Source of the DNA: Shouchella rhizosphaerae
GTDB lineage: Bacteria > Bacillota > Bacilli > Bacillales > Bacillaceae_D
Length of the DNA stretch: 64,000 bases
Direction: 5' to 3'
Assembly (NCBI RefSeq): GCF_900142675.1
Contig: NZ_FRBS01000003.1
Location: forward strand, 434,001-498,000
Positions 1 through 8,672 of this stretch are shown here, one piece after another. The stretch's first letter is position 1; each line of letters starts with the position of its first letter. The translations under genes and the position numbers were made by a program. The notes below the pieces were generated by a model. That model was not told the DNA's origin, did no database searches, and worked only from the letters and a program-made list of their open reading frames with translations.

Positions 1-58
1 CCATATCTTCAAGCAAAAAGCCGCCACCTTTAAAAAGTTTTTCAGTCGTGTTGCTCAT
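1..58 (-). CDS. fadE: acyl-CoA dehydrogenase, N-terminal fragment (rest lies outside the window)
   Basis: Only the first 19 codons are present, starting at ATG 58 and running off the left edge. The visible start reads MSNTTEKLFKGGGFLLEDM, which resembles the N-terminus of Bacillus FadE, the FAD-dependent acyl-CoA dehydrogenase of beta-oxidation. It lies 23 bp after the fadA stop on the same strand, the gene order of the B. subtilis fadNAE operon. The call rests on this short match plus position, so confidence is moderate to good. Confidence 0.75.
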   Translation of the reverse strand, partial: MSNTTEKLFKGGGFLLEDM

Positions 59-81
59 CCTCGGTTCGCCTCCCCAATTGT

Positions 82-1260
82 TTAATGTCGTTCAAACACA
101 GCAGCAGCCCCCATGCCGCCACCAATGCACATCGTCACAACACCAAATCGTTCATCGCGCCGCCTCATTTCATGGATGAGCGACAACGTTAATTTTGTGC
201 CTGTACAGCCAAGTGGATGCCCTAAGGCAATCGCTCCGCCATTGACATTGACTTTGTCGTAATCAAGCCCCAATTCACGTATGACGGCAAGCGCTTGGGA
301 AGCAAAAGCCTCGTTTAACTCAAACAAACCAATCTCTTCTAGCTGTAATCCTGCCAGACGCACCGCCTTTGGAATTGCCTCAATTGGGCCAACCCCCATC
401 ACTTCAGGCGCTACCCCTGCAACAGCAAAGCTTTTAAACGTTACAAGTGGTTCTAACCCCCGAGCTTCCGCTTCTTCTTTGTCCATGAGCAGGACAGCCG
501 CAGCGCCATCGCTCATTTGTGATGAATTCCCAGCTGTTACCGTCCCTTTAAGCTGGAATGCTGGCTTAAGCTTGCTAAGTGCAGCGATCGTAGTATCTGC
601 GCGCACGCCTTCATCCATCTCAACAAGTCGTTCCGTTGTTTGAACCGTTCCGTCTGCCCCAAAGTGCTGTTCAACGACAGGAACAGGTACGATTTCATCG
701 TTAAAGCGCTGATTGGCAAGTGCAGCCGCTGCTCGTTTATGGCTTTCTACCGCAAATGCGTCTTGGTCTTCCCTGCTAATGCCGTACTGGCGCGCCACTT
801 CTTCCGCAGTATAGCCCATTGACATGTAATATTCCGGTGCTTCGTCGATCAACGTTGGGTTCGGTTTGACGACGTGACCTCCCATTGGAATCATGCTCAT
901 TGATTCTGCGCCACCTGCAATGATTGCTTTCGCATGCCCTAGCATAATCCGTTCGGCCCCATAAGCGATTGTTTGCAAGCCGGAAGCGCAATAGCGGTTA
1001 ATTGTCACTGCTGGAACTGATTGGGGAATGCCCGCAAGCACGCTCACATTTCGGGCCATGTTCATCCCTTGTTCCGCTTCGGGCATGGCGCAGCCGATCA
1101 AGCAATCGTCAATTTCTTCCGGTTCGACTTGTTTGGCGCGGCGCAATGTTTCCTTCACGGCAATGGCGCCTAAGTCGTCGGAACGCACATGTTTAAAAGA
1201 GCCGCGGTTCGCTTTCCCAACTGGTGTCCTCGCACCTGCCACAATAACTGCTTCTTTCAT
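82..1260 (-). CDS. fadA: acetyl-CoA acyltransferase (3-ketoacyl-CoA thiolase)
   Basis: This 392-residue thiolase cleaves 3-ketoacyl-CoA with CoA to acetyl-CoA and a shortened acyl-CoA, the last step of each beta-oxidation round. The nucleophile Cys91 lies in NRYCASGLQT. The C-terminal half carries the thiolase signatures NGGAIALGHPLGCTGTK and CIGGGMGAA, the latter supplying the second active-site Cys near residue 378 and the former the catalytic His. Length is normal for the family. It sits 23 bp after fadN and 23 bp before fadE, so it is the middle gene of a fad operon probably controlled by FadR. The start at 1260 (ATG) has a purine-rich GAGGGCGG ribosome binding site. Confidence 0.95.
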   Translation of the reverse strand: MKEAVIVAGARTPVGKANRGSFKHVRSDDLGAIAVKETLRRAKQVEPEEIDDCLIGCAMPEAEQGMNMARNVSVLAGIPQSVPAVTINRYCASGLQTIAYGAERIMLGHAKAIIAGGAESMSMIPMGGHVVKPNPTLIDEAPEYYMSMGYTAEEVARQYGISREDQDAFAVESHKRAAAALANQRFNDEIVPVPVVEQHFGADGTVQTTERLVEMDEGVRADTTIAALSKLKPAFQLKGTVTAGNSSQMSDGAAAVLLMDKEEAEARGLEPLVTFKSFAVAGVAPEVMGVGPIEAIPKAVRLAGLQLEEIGLFELNEAFASQALAVIRELGLDYDKVNVNGGAIALGHPLGCTGTKLTLSLIHEMRRRDERFGVVTMCIGGGMGAAAVFERH

Positions 1261-1283
1261 AGATGCCGCCCTCCTTTATTAAT

Positions 1284-3647
1284 TTAATTGCGCAACGGTT
1301 TTCCTTTCGTAAGCATATGCTGCATCCGCTGCTGCGTTTTCGGTTCTGCGATCAAACTTAAAAACGCTTCCCTTTCCAAATCAAGCAAATAAGATTCATC
1401 AACTAGCGTACCTTCTGGCACCTGGCCTCCAGAAAGGACGAATGCTAGCTTTTTGGCGATTTTCAAATCATGCTCTGATGCATAACCGCCCCATTCCATC
1501 ATTTTCGCGCCAAGCATCAACGTCGCATAACCTGCTCTTCCTGTCACAGGGATCTTTGTTTTTGCAGGCGGCCGATATCCCTCTGCTAGAGACAGAACAC
1601 GCTGCTTAGCATCGTTATTAACGAAAAAGTCGTTCATTGTAATGCCGTCCCGTTCAGACAAAAAGCCTTTTTCCTTCGCGTCTGCCGCTGATGTGGATAC
1701 GTTGGCGGTAGCAATCGTTTCAAACGTTTTTCGCGCAGCCTTTTGCAAATCAGCAAGATTGTCGCTGCCATAACGGGCTATATTGCGCAGGTACAGTTCT
1801 TTATTGCCTCCTCCGCCTGGAATGAGGCCTACGCCTGTTTCCACTAAGCCCATATACGTTTCGTGGGCTGCTTGGATGCTTGCAGCTGGCAAGCTGATCT
1901 CAGTACCGCCGCCAAGCGTCATTCCAAAAGGAGCGGTTACAACAGGGACATTTGCATACCGGATACGCGCTGTTGCTTTTTGGAACTGCCTGATAACGAG
2001 ATCAAGCTCAAAAAAGTTGTCGTCTTGCGCTTCCATTAGCATCATCATTAAGTTAGCGCCAACGCAGAAATTTTTCCCTTGATTGCCGATTACAAGGCCG
2101 CGGTAATTTGCTTCTGCCTCGTCAATTGCTTTGTGGATCATTTGGATTACATCAAGGCCAATCGTATTGTTAGGCGAAGTAAACTGCAGCAAGGCGACAT
2201 CGTCGCCGATATCGATTAAAGACGCACCTGTGTTTTTTGTAATCGTCTTATCTTTTTTCAGCGCGTTTAAAGGCAGCTGCTTTTTATGGGTGCGGACAGG
2301 AAGATAGTCGCCGTCGTGGTAGAAAGCGCCATCTTTGTAGAACGACGTATGGCCTTGTTCAAGCATAGCCGTCACCCATGTCGGCACAAATTCGCCCTCA
2401 AGTTGCATTTTTTCCACTGTTTCTTTTACACCGAGTGCATCCCAAAGCTCATATGGGCCCATTTCCCAGCCAAAGCCCCAGCGCATCGCTTCATCGACCG
2501 CCAACAAATCATGGGCTATTTCCGCTGTTTTCTCGGCTGTATAAAGCAATACCGGTTTTAAAATCGACCAGAGCAGCTTGCCTGCTGGATCATCTGCCCA
2601 TACAACCGCACGTAACTTGGCAGATTTCGATTTCATTAACTTTGCTTGCTCCATAGAAGGCGCTTTCATTTTTTTGCGCGGTTCATATTCAAATGTGTGG
2701 GGATTTAGTTCGTAAATCGCCCCGTTTTCTTTCAAGTAGAAACCTTGGCCGCTTTTTGCGCCAATCCACCCACGCTTCGCCATTTCCTTCATAAAAGCCG
2801 GGGGATCAAACATCGCTTTTTCAGTACCCTCTGTCTCCTCGTAGACATTTTTGGCCACATGTAAGAACGTATCCAGTCCAACTACATCCAGTGTCCGGAA
2901 TGTCGCGCTTTTCGGCCTGCCGATGAGTGGCCCTGTCACAGAATCAATTTCACCAATCGATGCATTGGCTTTAAGCATTTCATCGACTGTGACAAGCAAT
3001 CCATATGTGCCGATCCGGTTGGCGATAAAATTAGGCGTATCCTTCGCTTCAACGACCCCTTTGCCAAGCGCAGTTTCAGCAAACTCGCGCATAAATTCTG
3101 TAACCTCGGTTTTCGTTTCCTTAGTCGGGATCACCTCAAGCAATTTTAAATAACGCGGTGGGTTAAAAAAGTGCGTGCCGAGAAAATGGGCTTTAAAATC
3201 TAGGCTCCTTTCTTGCGACATTGCTTCCACCGATATGCCAGAAGTATTGGATGATACAATTGCACCAGGAGCGCGGACTTCGTCAATTTTAGCCAATAGC
3301 TGTTTTTTCGCTTCCAAGTTCTCAATAATGGCTTCAATAATCCAGTCAGTATCTTTTAGTTTGTCAAAGTCATCCTCTAAGTTTCCGGCTTCAATCAAAT
3401 GAAGTGCTTGTTTTGAAGCCAATGGGGCCGGCTTTTGCTTTTTCAATTTTGCAATCGCCTGTTCCACAAGGTAGTTGCGGCTCCGCTTTTTCGTGAGCGT
3501 TGCCACGTTTGTGGCGCTTTTGCCATCATCTTGCGGTGCTAAGTCTAGCAATAAAACGGAAATCCCAGCATTCGCTAAGTGAGCGGCAATGCTTGCACCC
3601 ATTACGCCGGCACCAATGACTGCTGCTTTGCGGATAGGACGAACCAT
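1284..3647 (-). CDS. fadN: bifunctional 3-hydroxyacyl-CoA dehydrogenase / enoyl-CoA hydratase
   Basis: A 787-residue cytoplasmic enzyme catalysing the hydration and NAD-dependent dehydrogenation steps of beta-oxidation. The N-terminus has the Rossmann motif GAGVMGASIAAHLANAG (about residues 12-28), followed by the two 3-hydroxyacyl-CoA dehydrogenase domains. A crotonase-type hydratase domain follows at about residues 480-680, with GNQGKNFCVGANL and the oxyanion-hole region APFGMTLGGGTE...GLIPGGGG. The dehydrogenase-first order is that of Bacillus FadN and opposite to E. coli FadB. The ATG at 3647 follows GAGGAGG. It is the first gene of the fad operon, preceded by a clear sigma-A promoter and a FadR-like operator. 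Confidence 0.95.
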   Translation of the reverse strand: MVRPIRKAAVIGAGVMGASIAAHLANAGISVLLLDLAPQDDGKSATNVATLTKKRSRNYLVEQAIAKLKKQKPAPLASKQALHLIEAGNLEDDFDKLKDTDWIIEAIIENLEAKKQLLAKIDEVRAPGAIVSSNTSGISVEAMSQERSLDFKAHFLGTHFFNPPRYLKLLEVIPTKETKTEVTEFMREFAETALGKGVVEAKDTPNFIANRIGTYGLLVTVDEMLKANASIGEIDSVTGPLIGRPKSATFRTLDVVGLDTFLHVAKNVYEETEGTEKAMFDPPAFMKEMAKRGWIGAKSGQGFYLKENGAIYELNPHTFEYEPRKKMKAPSMEQAKLMKSKSAKLRAVVWADDPAGKLLWSILKPVLLYTAEKTAEIAHDLLAVDEAMRWGFGWEMGPYELWDALGVKETVEKMQLEGEFVPTWVTAMLEQGHTSFYKDGAFYHDGDYLPVRTHKKQLPLNALKKDKTITKNTGASLIDIGDDVALLQFTSPNNTIGLDVIQMIHKAIDEAEANYRGLVIGNQGKNFCVGANLMMMLMEAQDDNFFELDLVIRQFQKATARIRYANVPVVTAPFGMTLGGGTEISLPAASIQAAHETYMGLVETGVGLIPGGGGNKELYLRNIARYGSDNLADLQKAARKTFETIATANVSTSAADAKEKGFLSERDGITMNDFFVNNDAKQRVLSLAEGYRPPAKTKIPVTGRAGYATLMLGAKMMEWGGYASEHDLKIAKKLAFVLSGGQVPEGTLVDESYLLDLEREAFLSLIAEPKTQQRMQHMLTKGKPLRN

Positions 3648-3674
3648 CGTATTCCTCCTCTCAAATAATCAAAC

Positions 3675-3692
3675 CGAATGAACACTCATTCA
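3675..3692 (-). promoter_or_regulatory. FadR-like operator
   Basis: A dyad GAATGA-ACAC-TCATTC lies between the fadN promoter and its start codon. It agrees with the B. subtilis FadR operator consensus TGAATGANTANTCATTCA except at two positions. A FadR bound here, downstream of the -10 box, would block transcription; long-chain acyl-CoA would relieve it. No fadR gene lies in the window. Confidence 0.75.
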
Positions 3693-3736
3693 TTTTTAAC
3701 GTTAAAAAAAGGGCTTCTCAAAGAAGGCTTTCTTTT

Positions 3737-3765
3737 ACTATAGTCAATTATGATAGCGTTTGCAA
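3737..3765 (-). promoter_or_regulatory. sigma-A promoter of the fad operon
   Basis: Read on the minus strand, -35 TTGCAA (3760-3765) and -10 TATAGT (3737-3742) are separated by 17 bp. The site lies about 90 bp above the fadN start and just upstream of the FadR-like dyad. Confidence 0.7.
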
Positions 3766-3815
3766 TAAGAAATTTTCTTTTTTTTGGATCGTTTTTCTTT
3801 TTTTGAATAAGGAAG

Positions 3816-3846
3816 GCAGTTGCTGAAGAGGAGCTTCGGCAACTGC
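3816..3846 (-). terminator. intrinsic terminator-like hairpin after the MFS gene
   Basis: GCAGTTGCTGAAG (3816-3828) pairs with CTTCGGCAACTGC (3834-3846), 13 bp with one G-U pair and a 5-nt loop, 20 bp past the MFS stop codon. The T-run that follows on the minus strand is broken, so efficiency is uncertain. Confidence 0.6.
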
Positions 3847-3866
3847 TTACCACAGGTCCTTTTTCG

Positions 3867-5117
3867 TCAAGTTGGCTTGCGTCGCATGTTGAGGCTATAA
3901 GCAAACCATAAAACAGACAGTGTACTTAAAAACGCGGCAGCTAGCCAATATAAAGGCGCCAATTCATAGGTGTCGACAATGAAAAACGATACAAGCGGCC
4001 CAGTCGCTGCTCCTAAATCGACTACGACTGCCTGGATCGTCATTACTTTGACTTTATTCCCTTGCGCCGCCGCCCGGGCTGCAAGTGTATCGGCAGTGGT
4101 TACAAAAAAGGTCGACAGAAGTTGAAATACAAGTACGGCCCCTAACAAAAGCCAAAATGAATCAAGCAGCGCAAATAACGAAAATAAACAACCAATCCCG
4201 AGTATAGGCAAGTAAATCCATAAATACGAAAGCGGCCTGCGGTCTAGCATTTTCCCATAAAAAGGGGCAACGAATGGATCCCAGGCCCAGCGCAAGGCTT
4301 GAAGGATTCCTGCAATTGAAGCTGCACCGATGATTAGACCAAATGCTTCCAGCTGTTGCCCACCCATTGCGCGCTCAACAAGCGGGCTGAGTGTAACCGA
4401 AAACAGTCCGAACACAACGAACCCCATCGTAAGGCCTGTCGCGAACACGAGCATCGTAAAAGGCGAAAGGGTTTTTTCTGCTCTCCTAACATGAGTAAGC
4501 GGTTTGTTATCATCTGGTTGTTGGCGTTTCGGGATCACAAAGGGGGCGATGACGAAGGCAATTGTGCCAATCGTCGCGAAAGCAGTCGTGACTGGAAATA
4601 CAGATACCTGTTCGACGAAAATGCCTCCTGCCAACATACCGACCAGTCCGCCAATCCCCCATAAACCATTGTAAGTGCCCATCAGTTGGCCACGATTGTC
4701 TTTGCTGGAAAATTCCACTACAGCAAGCATGCCGCCAATACGCAACAAAGCCCAAGCGACACCCCAAACGGCCCGTGCCACGACAAGGGTAGCAAAGCTT
4801 TGGAAAAAGCCGTACGAAAAAGTCGTGGCCGTTGCCAAAATGAGGGCCAATTGCACACCAGTCCGCAGTTCAAACTTGCTATAAAACCAGCCGACAAGGG
4901 GACTTATTGGCAAACGGACGAAGCGATTGACAGATAACAATATGCCAATTTGCCAAAGAGCTGTAAGGCCAAACTCCTGCCAGTAAAGGGGCAACACAAT
5001 AAACAACATTGCATCGCCAAGCACGGCAGCGGCTGTTAATAGCGCAATCGCCACCACTTTCTTTTGCGGGGATGCTTGGAGGCGTTCCCCTTTTTTCTCC
5101 TCCTGTTTTGCTTGCAA
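3867..5117 (-). CDS. MFS transporter, 12 membrane segments
   Basis: A 416-residue hydrophobic protein with about twelve predicted membrane segments, a basic cytosolic N-terminus and a charged central loop near residues 190-215 (KRQQPDDNK...HVRRAEK), the usual layout of the major facilitator superfamily. The substrate cannot be read from the sequence. The chosen start is TTG 5115-5117, because AAGGGGCGG lies 6-8 nt upstream and no in-frame ATG fits. It is transcribed divergently from an SgrR-like regulator gene. In enterobacteria SgrR controls a sugar-efflux MFS gene (setA), so regulation of this gene by its neighbour is a reasonable inference. Confidence 0.85.
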   Translation of the reverse strand: MQAKQEEKKGERLQASPQKKVVAIALLTAAAVLGDAMLFIVLPLYWQEFGLTALWQIGILLSVNRFVRLPISPLVGWFYSKFELRTGVQLALILATATTFSYGFFQSFATLVVARAVWGVAWALLRIGGMLAVVEFSSKDNRGQLMGTYNGLWGIGGLVGMLAGGIFVEQVSVFPVTTAFATIGTIAFVIAPFVIPKRQQPDDNKPLTHVRRAEKTLSPFTMLVFATGLTMGFVVFGLFSVTLSPLVERAMGGQQLEAFGLIIGAASIAGILQALRWAWDPFVAPFYGKMLDRRPLSYLWIYLPILGIGCLFSLFALLDSFWLLLGAVLVFQLLSTFFVTTADTLAARAAAQGNKVKVMTIQAVVVDLGAATGPLVSFFIVDTYELAPLYWLAAAFLSTLSVLWFAYSLNMRRKPT

Positions 5118-5162
5118 TAAAACCGCCCCTTTTCTTTCATTCCATTATGGCGGTCCCAAAAC

Positions 5163-5200
5163 GGGAAAAAAAGTGTAAACTAGATATAGTTATTTTTCCC
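5163..5200. promoter_or_regulatory. nested dyad, candidate operator in a divergent promoter region
   Basis: An outer inverted repeat GGGAAAAA (5163-5170) / TTTTTCCC (5193-5200) encloses an inner perfect dyad AACTA-GATA-TAGTT (5178-5191). The centres are 2-3 bp apart. The structure lies in the 113-bp gap between the divergent MFS and SgrR-like genes. It is a candidate binding site for the regulator; the function is inferred from position and symmetry only. Confidence 0.45.
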
Positions 5201-5230
5201 CTTTTTTATAAAGACAGGAGGCTCGGAACA

Positions 5231-6988
5231 ATGGAACTGTTTGAGCACTACCTCATGTTGGCCAAACGATTAAACTACTCACAAGCGCGACAGCCCCTTT
5301 CTGTCCGTACTTTAGCAAACGAGCTTTCATGTACAGAACGGAACGCAAAATTGCTTGTCCAAAAAATGCAAAAGCGTGGCTGGATTGAATGGCGGCCTGG
5401 CAAAGGCAGAGGCCATGTGTCCTATATTCGCTTGTTGGCAGACTATGACGCTGTCGTCATAGCTGAAGCAAAAAAACGCGCTTCTGAGCAATCACTTGAT
5501 GCGGCGATTCAACTCGTTCAAACCTATTCACGCTCACACGCAAGCAGCCGCTCCTTTATTGATTCAATTTTAAATTCAATTAACCTGGAACAAATCGAGC
5601 AAGAGGATCATCTCCGTTTCCCTACTTACCGTGGGGTTTGCGCATTAGACCCGGCTACGATACACCGCCGGACGGAAAATCATTTGATGAGCCACTTATT
5701 CAACCAACTCGTAAAGTATGATCCTAATAACGGCTGTTATATTCCAGATTTGGCCCATTATTGGGAAACAGACACTACAAACACAAAGTGGACTTTTTAT
5801 TTGCGGAAAGACATTTTCTTTCATAATGGGCAGCCTTGTACCGCTGTGGAAGTTGGCGCCAGTTTTTTACGCCACACGGAAAAGTCGCCCTATTATTGGG
5901 GAATCCAGCATTTGCATCGCCTATCTGCACTTAGTCCTTACACAGTGGAGTTTTGTTTTTCCAAGCCTACTCCGCATTTTCTGGCGTTTGCTGCTTCATT
6001 AGGCGGGGCCATTGTCTATAAAGACGAAATGACATCTTTTCCAATCGGCACAGGGCCTTTTTCCTTGTCGGACCATTCAAGTAAGCTCCTTCGCCTTCAA
6101 GCATTTCCGCGCTACTTTAGTACGAGGCCACACCTTGATGCAGTGACCATGTATATCTTTCCAGCCCTTTATGACAACGAACCAGAAACAGCATTCTTAG
6201 CCGCAAACCAATTAAATTTTTATCATTACCCATACGTCGAAAAAGAAGAGCATCACTTCCAACAGCAGCACTCAATGGACATAGGCTGCAAACTCCTTTC
6301 GTTAAACAAAAAGCACGGCCTTTGTGCCAATGACACTCGCTTGCGCGAGGCGCTGTTTCATTTTTTAGATCCACATTCAATGATTCAAGACATTGGCGGC
6401 ACCCGCAGTATTCCAGCTGATCGTGTTTTCGCCCAAGGGCAAAGCGTCCTAACGACTCGTAACAGGCTAAAAGGACAGGCAAGCTTGTTAAAGAGCAACT
6501 ACCATGGAGAAGAGCTTCAGCTATATAGCTACACCGGAGCGGGCAATGAGAGGGATGCTGGTTGGATTGAACAAACGCTTAAAGCAGAAGGCATTTCTGT
6601 GCGGTTGCACCTCCTTCCTTATCATGAGCTTCAACAATTAGACCTCGAACAAAAAGCAGACCTTTTGCTCGGCGAGCAGCTTGGCTACGATGACAAAGTG
6701 TATGGCTATTTTTCCTTGTTTTTTGATCGCCACCGGTTTCTTTATTCACACGTGGGGACAGACGATTTGGAAAAAGCAAAGCGTTTATGGCATCAGGAAT
6801 TAAAAACAGAAACATTGCTGGCTAGCTTACAAACAATCGAAACATCGCTTTGCCAAGCACATTATCTCCTCCCCCTCTACCGGTTAAAACAATTTGCGTT
6901 GTATCCTGAATACGTCAAAAATGTGGCATTAAATGCTTACGGCTGGGTCGATTATACAACGATTTGGCTGAAACGCGGCAAATCTTAG
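5231..6988 (+). CDS. SgrR-like transcriptional regulator (HTH plus solute-binding domain)
   Basis: A 585-residue protein starting at ATG 5231 with GGAGG 10 bp upstream. Residues about 1-75 form a winged-helix N-terminus resembling the SgrR N-terminal domain (LSVRTLANELSCTERNAKLLVQKMQKRGWIEWRPGKGRG). From about residue 135 onward it resembles SBP_bac_5 extracellular solute-binding proteins (PATIHRRTENHLMSHLFNQLV, DLAHYWETD...WTFYLRKDIFFHNG). There is no signal peptide, so the sensor domain is cytoplasmic. This architecture defines the SgrR family, which in E. coli responds to sugar-phosphate stress. The ligand here is unknown; the divergent MFS gene is the likeliest target. Confidence 0.85.
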   Translation: MELFEHYLMLAKRLNYSQARQPLSVRTLANELSCTERNAKLLVQKMQKRGWIEWRPGKGRGHVSYIRLLADYDAVVIAEAKKRASEQSLDAAIQLVQTYSRSHASSRSFIDSILNSINLEQIEQEDHLRFPTYRGVCALDPATIHRRTENHLMSHLFNQLVKYDPNNGCYIPDLAHYWETDTTNTKWTFYLRKDIFFHNGQPCTAVEVGASFLRHTEKSPYYWGIQHLHRLSALSPYTVEFCFSKPTPHFLAFAASLGGAIVYKDEMTSFPIGTGPFSLSDHSSKLLRLQAFPRYFSTRPHLDAVTMYIFPALYDNEPETAFLAANQLNFYHYPYVEKEEHHFQQQHSMDIGCKLLSLNKKHGLCANDTRLREALFHFLDPHSMIQDIGGTRSIPADRVFAQGQSVLTTRNRLKGQASLLKSNYHGEELQLYSYTGAGNERDAGWIEQTLKAEGISVRLHLLPYHELQQLDLEQKADLLLGEQLGYDDKVYGYFSLFFDRHRFLYSHVGTDDLEKAKRLWHQELKTETLLASLQTIETSLCQAHYLLPLYRLKQFALYPEYVKNVALNAYGWVDYTTIWLKRGKS

Positions 6989-7004
6989 ATCTAGCAACAC
7001 GTCT

Positions 7005-7673
7005 TTAGTCGTCATCATCACGGGAGTCCCGCCATTTTTGAAACAAGGAGACAGAGCGCGTCGAGGGGGACTCGTCAAACTGAAGGGCGGACTCATGTAA
7101 TACCCACGGGTGCGGTTGATGGGGAACACCGACTTTGAATCCAGCTTGCTGGAATTTTAGAGATTGGACGGTGTCATATACATGCCAGCCATCAACCACT
7201 TCTGGCCAAGGCAAATCGTATTGGGTAGCCATTAAGGCACCATCAATCGCTTCGACTTGTTGGTATGCATACTCCGCTTCTAAAAACGATAAATAACTAT
7301 ACGTATGGCGATGTTCCAACATTTTACCGGCTTTCGTGGGACTGTCCCACCAATTACCTGAAGCAGGCAAGTCCTTTGCGCCAATGACGCCAAACATGCC
7401 TAAGTCAGGATGTTGTTCAAATAAAAACAACAAATCATGCAAAAACATGCGGTTTATGATCATCGTATTTTGGCGCATATACACTTTGTAGCGTGCATCG
7501 CTTTTTTCCATTGCCTCATTGTAGCCACTTGCCATGCTTTTTGCATGACGGATCGCCACTTTTTCTACCGTTACCCCTTTAGGCGGATAAAGCATGTCAA
7601 TATGGCTCACAGCCCGGGCATACTGATCTTCATCATTGACACAACTAATAAAGCACACTTTTTGCCGATCCAT
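7005..7673 (-). CDS. glycosyltransferase-like protein (GT-A fold, Glyco_tranf_2_5 type)
   Basis: A 222-residue protein starting at ATG 7673, chosen because GGAGGGG lies 7-13 bp upstream; the frame stays open further upstream but without a ribosome binding site. Features of small GT-A proteins are visible: VCFISCVNDEDQYARAVSHI at the N-terminus, YKVYMRQNTMIINRMFLHDLL, and FGVIGAKDLPASGNWWDS. The acidic C-terminus ends in DDDD. It has no membrane segment or signal peptide. It is divergent from a polysaccharide deacetylase gene, which may hint at cell-surface glycan work. Donor and acceptor are unknown. Confidence 0.7.
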   Translation of the reverse strand: MDRQKVCFISCVNDEDQYARAVSHIDMLYPPKGVTVEKVAIRHAKSMASGYNEAMEKSDARYKVYMRQNTMIINRMFLHDLLFLFEQHPDLGMFGVIGAKDLPASGNWWDSPTKAGKMLEHRHTYSYLSFLEAEYAYQQVEAIDGALMATQYDLPWPEVVDGWHVYDTVQSLKFQQAGFKVGVPHQPHPWVLHESALQFDESPSTRSVSLFQKWRDSRDDDD

Positions 7674-7811
7674 GTGCCGACCCCTCCTGCTTGCTGATTG
7701 AATAGTATATTCCATCAAAAACAGGATGGTGATGACGTTAATTTGTTCGGATAAACGGCATTGTAAAGAGCCATAATAAATGGAACGGTGTTTAAAAAAG
7801 GAGAGAGACAA

Positions 7812-8672
7812 GTGTATTGGCCGACTTTCAAGACTGTGTTTCGTTATATATTGATTTGTCATGTCTTATTTTTACTGATACCGAGTCAAGTGGACGCTGC
7901 TATAGTGAGAGAAAGGCATGAGTACGAAAAGACAGGACATGTGTTCTGGGAAATTCCAACAGATGAAAAAATTGTAGCCTTAACGTTTGATGATGGCCCG
8001 GATCGTACAAACACACCCCTTATTCTAGATGTGCTTAAGAAATACGGGGCAAAAGCAACCTTTTTTGTAGTCGGCAAGAATGTGAAAGAGAATGCCGATG
8101 TTGTCCAAAGGACGATCATGGAAGGACACGAACTTGGCAATCACACGTATACCCACACTTACAATGAGTCAATTAACCAAGCAACCTTAACCACTGAAAT
8201 GAACAAAACGGACATGCTTCTTTTAGAATTGTTCGCCATCAAACCAACCTTTTTTCGCCCAGTCGGAGGCTATTATAATGATCTTATTATTGAAACTGCG
8301 ATTGAGGCAAAACACGACGTTTTTTTATGGTCTTGGCATCAAGATACAAGAGATTGGGCAAACCGGAATAAAAAGCAACTTTCAGCCCAAGTTTTAAACA
8401 ATATACGTCCTGGCGATGTCATTCTTTTCCATGACGGAGGCGGTGACCGTACGCCAACAATAGAAGCAATTAAAGAAATTATCCCCGCCTTGCAAGATGA
8501 AGGCTACAGCTTTTTAACACTATCGGAAATGGTCGATCGCCATAAATTCTCTTCCAAACAAACAAAACACAACGCCGGTCTTTCGTTTAGCGCCGCTTCC
8601 CTTTATGAAGTGAAGCGGGTTCTGCTTCTAATGCTTCTTGATAATCTTTATAAGCAAAGTAAGCTGCAATAA
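7812..8672 (+). CDS. polysaccharide deacetylase (carbohydrate esterase family 4), secreted
   Basis: A 286-residue CE4 NodB-type deacetylase that removes acetyl groups from a surface or peptidoglycan polysaccharide. GTG 7812 is chosen because AAAGGAGAG lies 7 bp upstream. An N-terminal hydrophobic stretch (residues 9-24, ending VDAA) is a signal peptide or anchor. The metal triad is intact: Asp61 in TFDDGPD, and His111 and His115 in HTYTHT. RPVGGYY and LFHDGGG are the later CE4 motifs. After LSEMVDR the domain is complete; the last ~45 residues look unlike the family and are encoded across an opposite-strand gene, so the stop codon may have been lost or moved. Confidence 0.9.
   Translation: MYWPTFKTVFRYILICHVLFLLIPSQVDAAIVRERHEYEKTGHVFWEIPTDEKIVALTFDDGPDRTNTPLILDVLKKYGAKATFFVVGKNVKENADVVQRTIMEGHELGNHTYTHTYNESINQATLTTEMNKTDMLLLELFAIKPTFFRPVGGYYNDLIIETAIEAKHDVFLWSWHQDTRDWANRNKKQLSAQVLNNIRPGDVILFHDGGGDRTPTIEAIKEIIPALQDEGYSFLTLSEMVDRHKFSSKQTKHNAGLSFSAASLYEVKRVLLLMLLDNLYKQSKLQ

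Noticed and set aside
537-719. Open frame antisense or shifted within fadA
   Set aside because: It lies wholly inside a strongly supported gene, has no ribosome binding site and no family resemblance.
3686-3904. Frame of 72 codons upstream of fadN
   Set aside because: It covers the fad promoter, the FadR-like operator and the MFS terminator; composition is low-complexity and there is no start signal.
7674-7862. N-terminal extension of the glycosyltransferase frame
   Set aside because: The frame is open but the only good ribosome binding site precedes ATG 7673, and the extra sequence overlaps the start of the divergent deacetylase gene.
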